NCBI GenBank assembly: GCA_030607715.1
Contig: JAUWJM010000027.1
Coordinates: 1 to 14,464, forward strand
Reading direction: 5' to 3'
Origin: Candidatus Aerophobota bacterium
Lineage (GTDB): Bacteria; Aerophobota; Aerophobia; Aerophobales; B3-G15
Length of the DNA stretch: 14,464 nucleotides
The notes below the pieces were generated by a model. It worked only from the letters and a program-made list of their open reading frames with translations, did not search any database and was not told the DNA's origin. Below are positions 13,932 to 14,464 of the stretch, piece after piece. Every line of letters begins with the position of its first letter. The first letter of the stretch is position 1. The position numbers and the translations under genes were made by a program.

Positions 13932-14464
13932 ATGTCAAAAGATCCACACAAACTAAAGATTAAGATTATTAGACCTCGAATCCCTAAGTTTTGTGTTTGT
14001 CCTTTTTGTAATGTGAAGCAACGGTTTAAAAAGAAAAGAGAACACTGGAAAACTGTTAAAGAAATTAATATAGATGGACCAGTTTTACTTAAAGTCCAGA
14101 TAGTCTACGCTAAGTGTTTAAATCCACAATGTGAAAGAGATTCTTTTCCTCTACCTATAAAAGGTACCAGTAAATAATTGATGAGCAACTGCTCGGCTCA
14201 TCAAAGAGGCGATAGCCAGCAATATCTTAGATAATGTTTCTCAAGAAAAGATAAAAAAACGCTTCGTTCGTTCTTTTAATACTACCGGTTCTCGTTCTAC
14301 TATCGACCGCTGGAAACATAAAGAGGCTGATAAGCTAAATTTCAAGGATCTTATAGAAAAGCTTAAACCCTCAAAAGTGCTCTGTCTTGATGACCTTAAT
14401 CCTAAAAGATCTACCCGTAAGCATCTTATAGTCTCGGATAGGATAAAAGGGTATATTCTTTATC
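13932..14464 (+). pseudogene. ISL3-like zinc-ribbon DDE transposase, disrupted and cut by the window edge
   Basis: The ATG at 13932 follows AAGGAGG by ten bases; an in-frame ATG at 13896 has no such site. The first frame encodes a zinc ribbon (CVCPFC near residue 15, CLNPQC in its second half) and ends in PIKGTSK at a TAA (14175-14177). Coding resumes in another frame at 14185 as ATARLIKEAIASNIL and stays open to the window end. It contains a helix-turn-helix-like stretch with TGSRSTIDRWK and then VLCLDDLNPKRSTRKHLIVSDRIKGYILY, which fits the first catalytic Asp region of DDE transposases. The ten bases 14175-14184 hold TAA, TGA and TGA; removing exactly these joins both parts into one frame. 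Assignment to the ISL3 group (zinc ribbon, HTH, DDE) is by layout and is tentative. The catalytic C-terminal part is missing. Confidence 0.7.

Overview
The window looks like part of the chromosome of an AT-rich, flagellated, diderm bacterium. FlgH and FlgI are the L-ring and P-ring proteins, which implies an outer membrane and peptidoglycan. The sequence alone does not fix the lineage. The chemotaxis genes (CheD, a soluble receptor, a ParA, free-standing HEAT and TPR proteins) and the GTAG-type REP hairpins do not look enterobacterial, and an uncultured lineage is plausible.

Bases 12738 to 1387, all on the minus strand, form one compact chemotaxis operon. Its order is: soluble receptor with two signalling hairpins, cheW, parA-like ATPase, TPR protein, cheD, cheB, HEAT-repeat protein, cheR, cheY, cheA, two-receiver regulator, cheY. 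Gaps are short, several genes overlap (cheD/cheB by 4 bases, parA/TPR by 14), and an exact sigma-28 (FliA) promoter lies 118 bases before the first gene. A hairpin plus U-tract closes the operon at the last cheY. Receptor, CheW and CheA would form a cytoplasmic array. CheR, CheB and CheD would adapt it, and the CheY proteins would carry output to the motor. The ParA and possibly the TPR protein would position or segregate the array. No CheC, CheX or CheZ is present.

Bases 1260 to 1, also minus strand, hold a sigma-54 promoter followed by flgH and flgI. flgI is cut by an in-frame TAG, after which the reading frame still looks like FlgI up to the window edge.

Bases 12739-13036 are a 298-base divergent region holding the sigma-28 promoter (minus) and a sigma-70-like promoter (plus). 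On the plus strand follow a transglutaminase-fold protein (13037-13741), a leader with direct repeats and hairpins, and the broken 5' part of a zinc-ribbon DDE transposase that runs off the end.

GTAG-headed palindromes (REP/BIME-like) occur at three places in the minus-strand operons: flgH/flgI, two-receiver regulator/cheY, and TPR/cheD. Each sits at or just after a stop codon. No intergenic stretch exceeds 300 bases.
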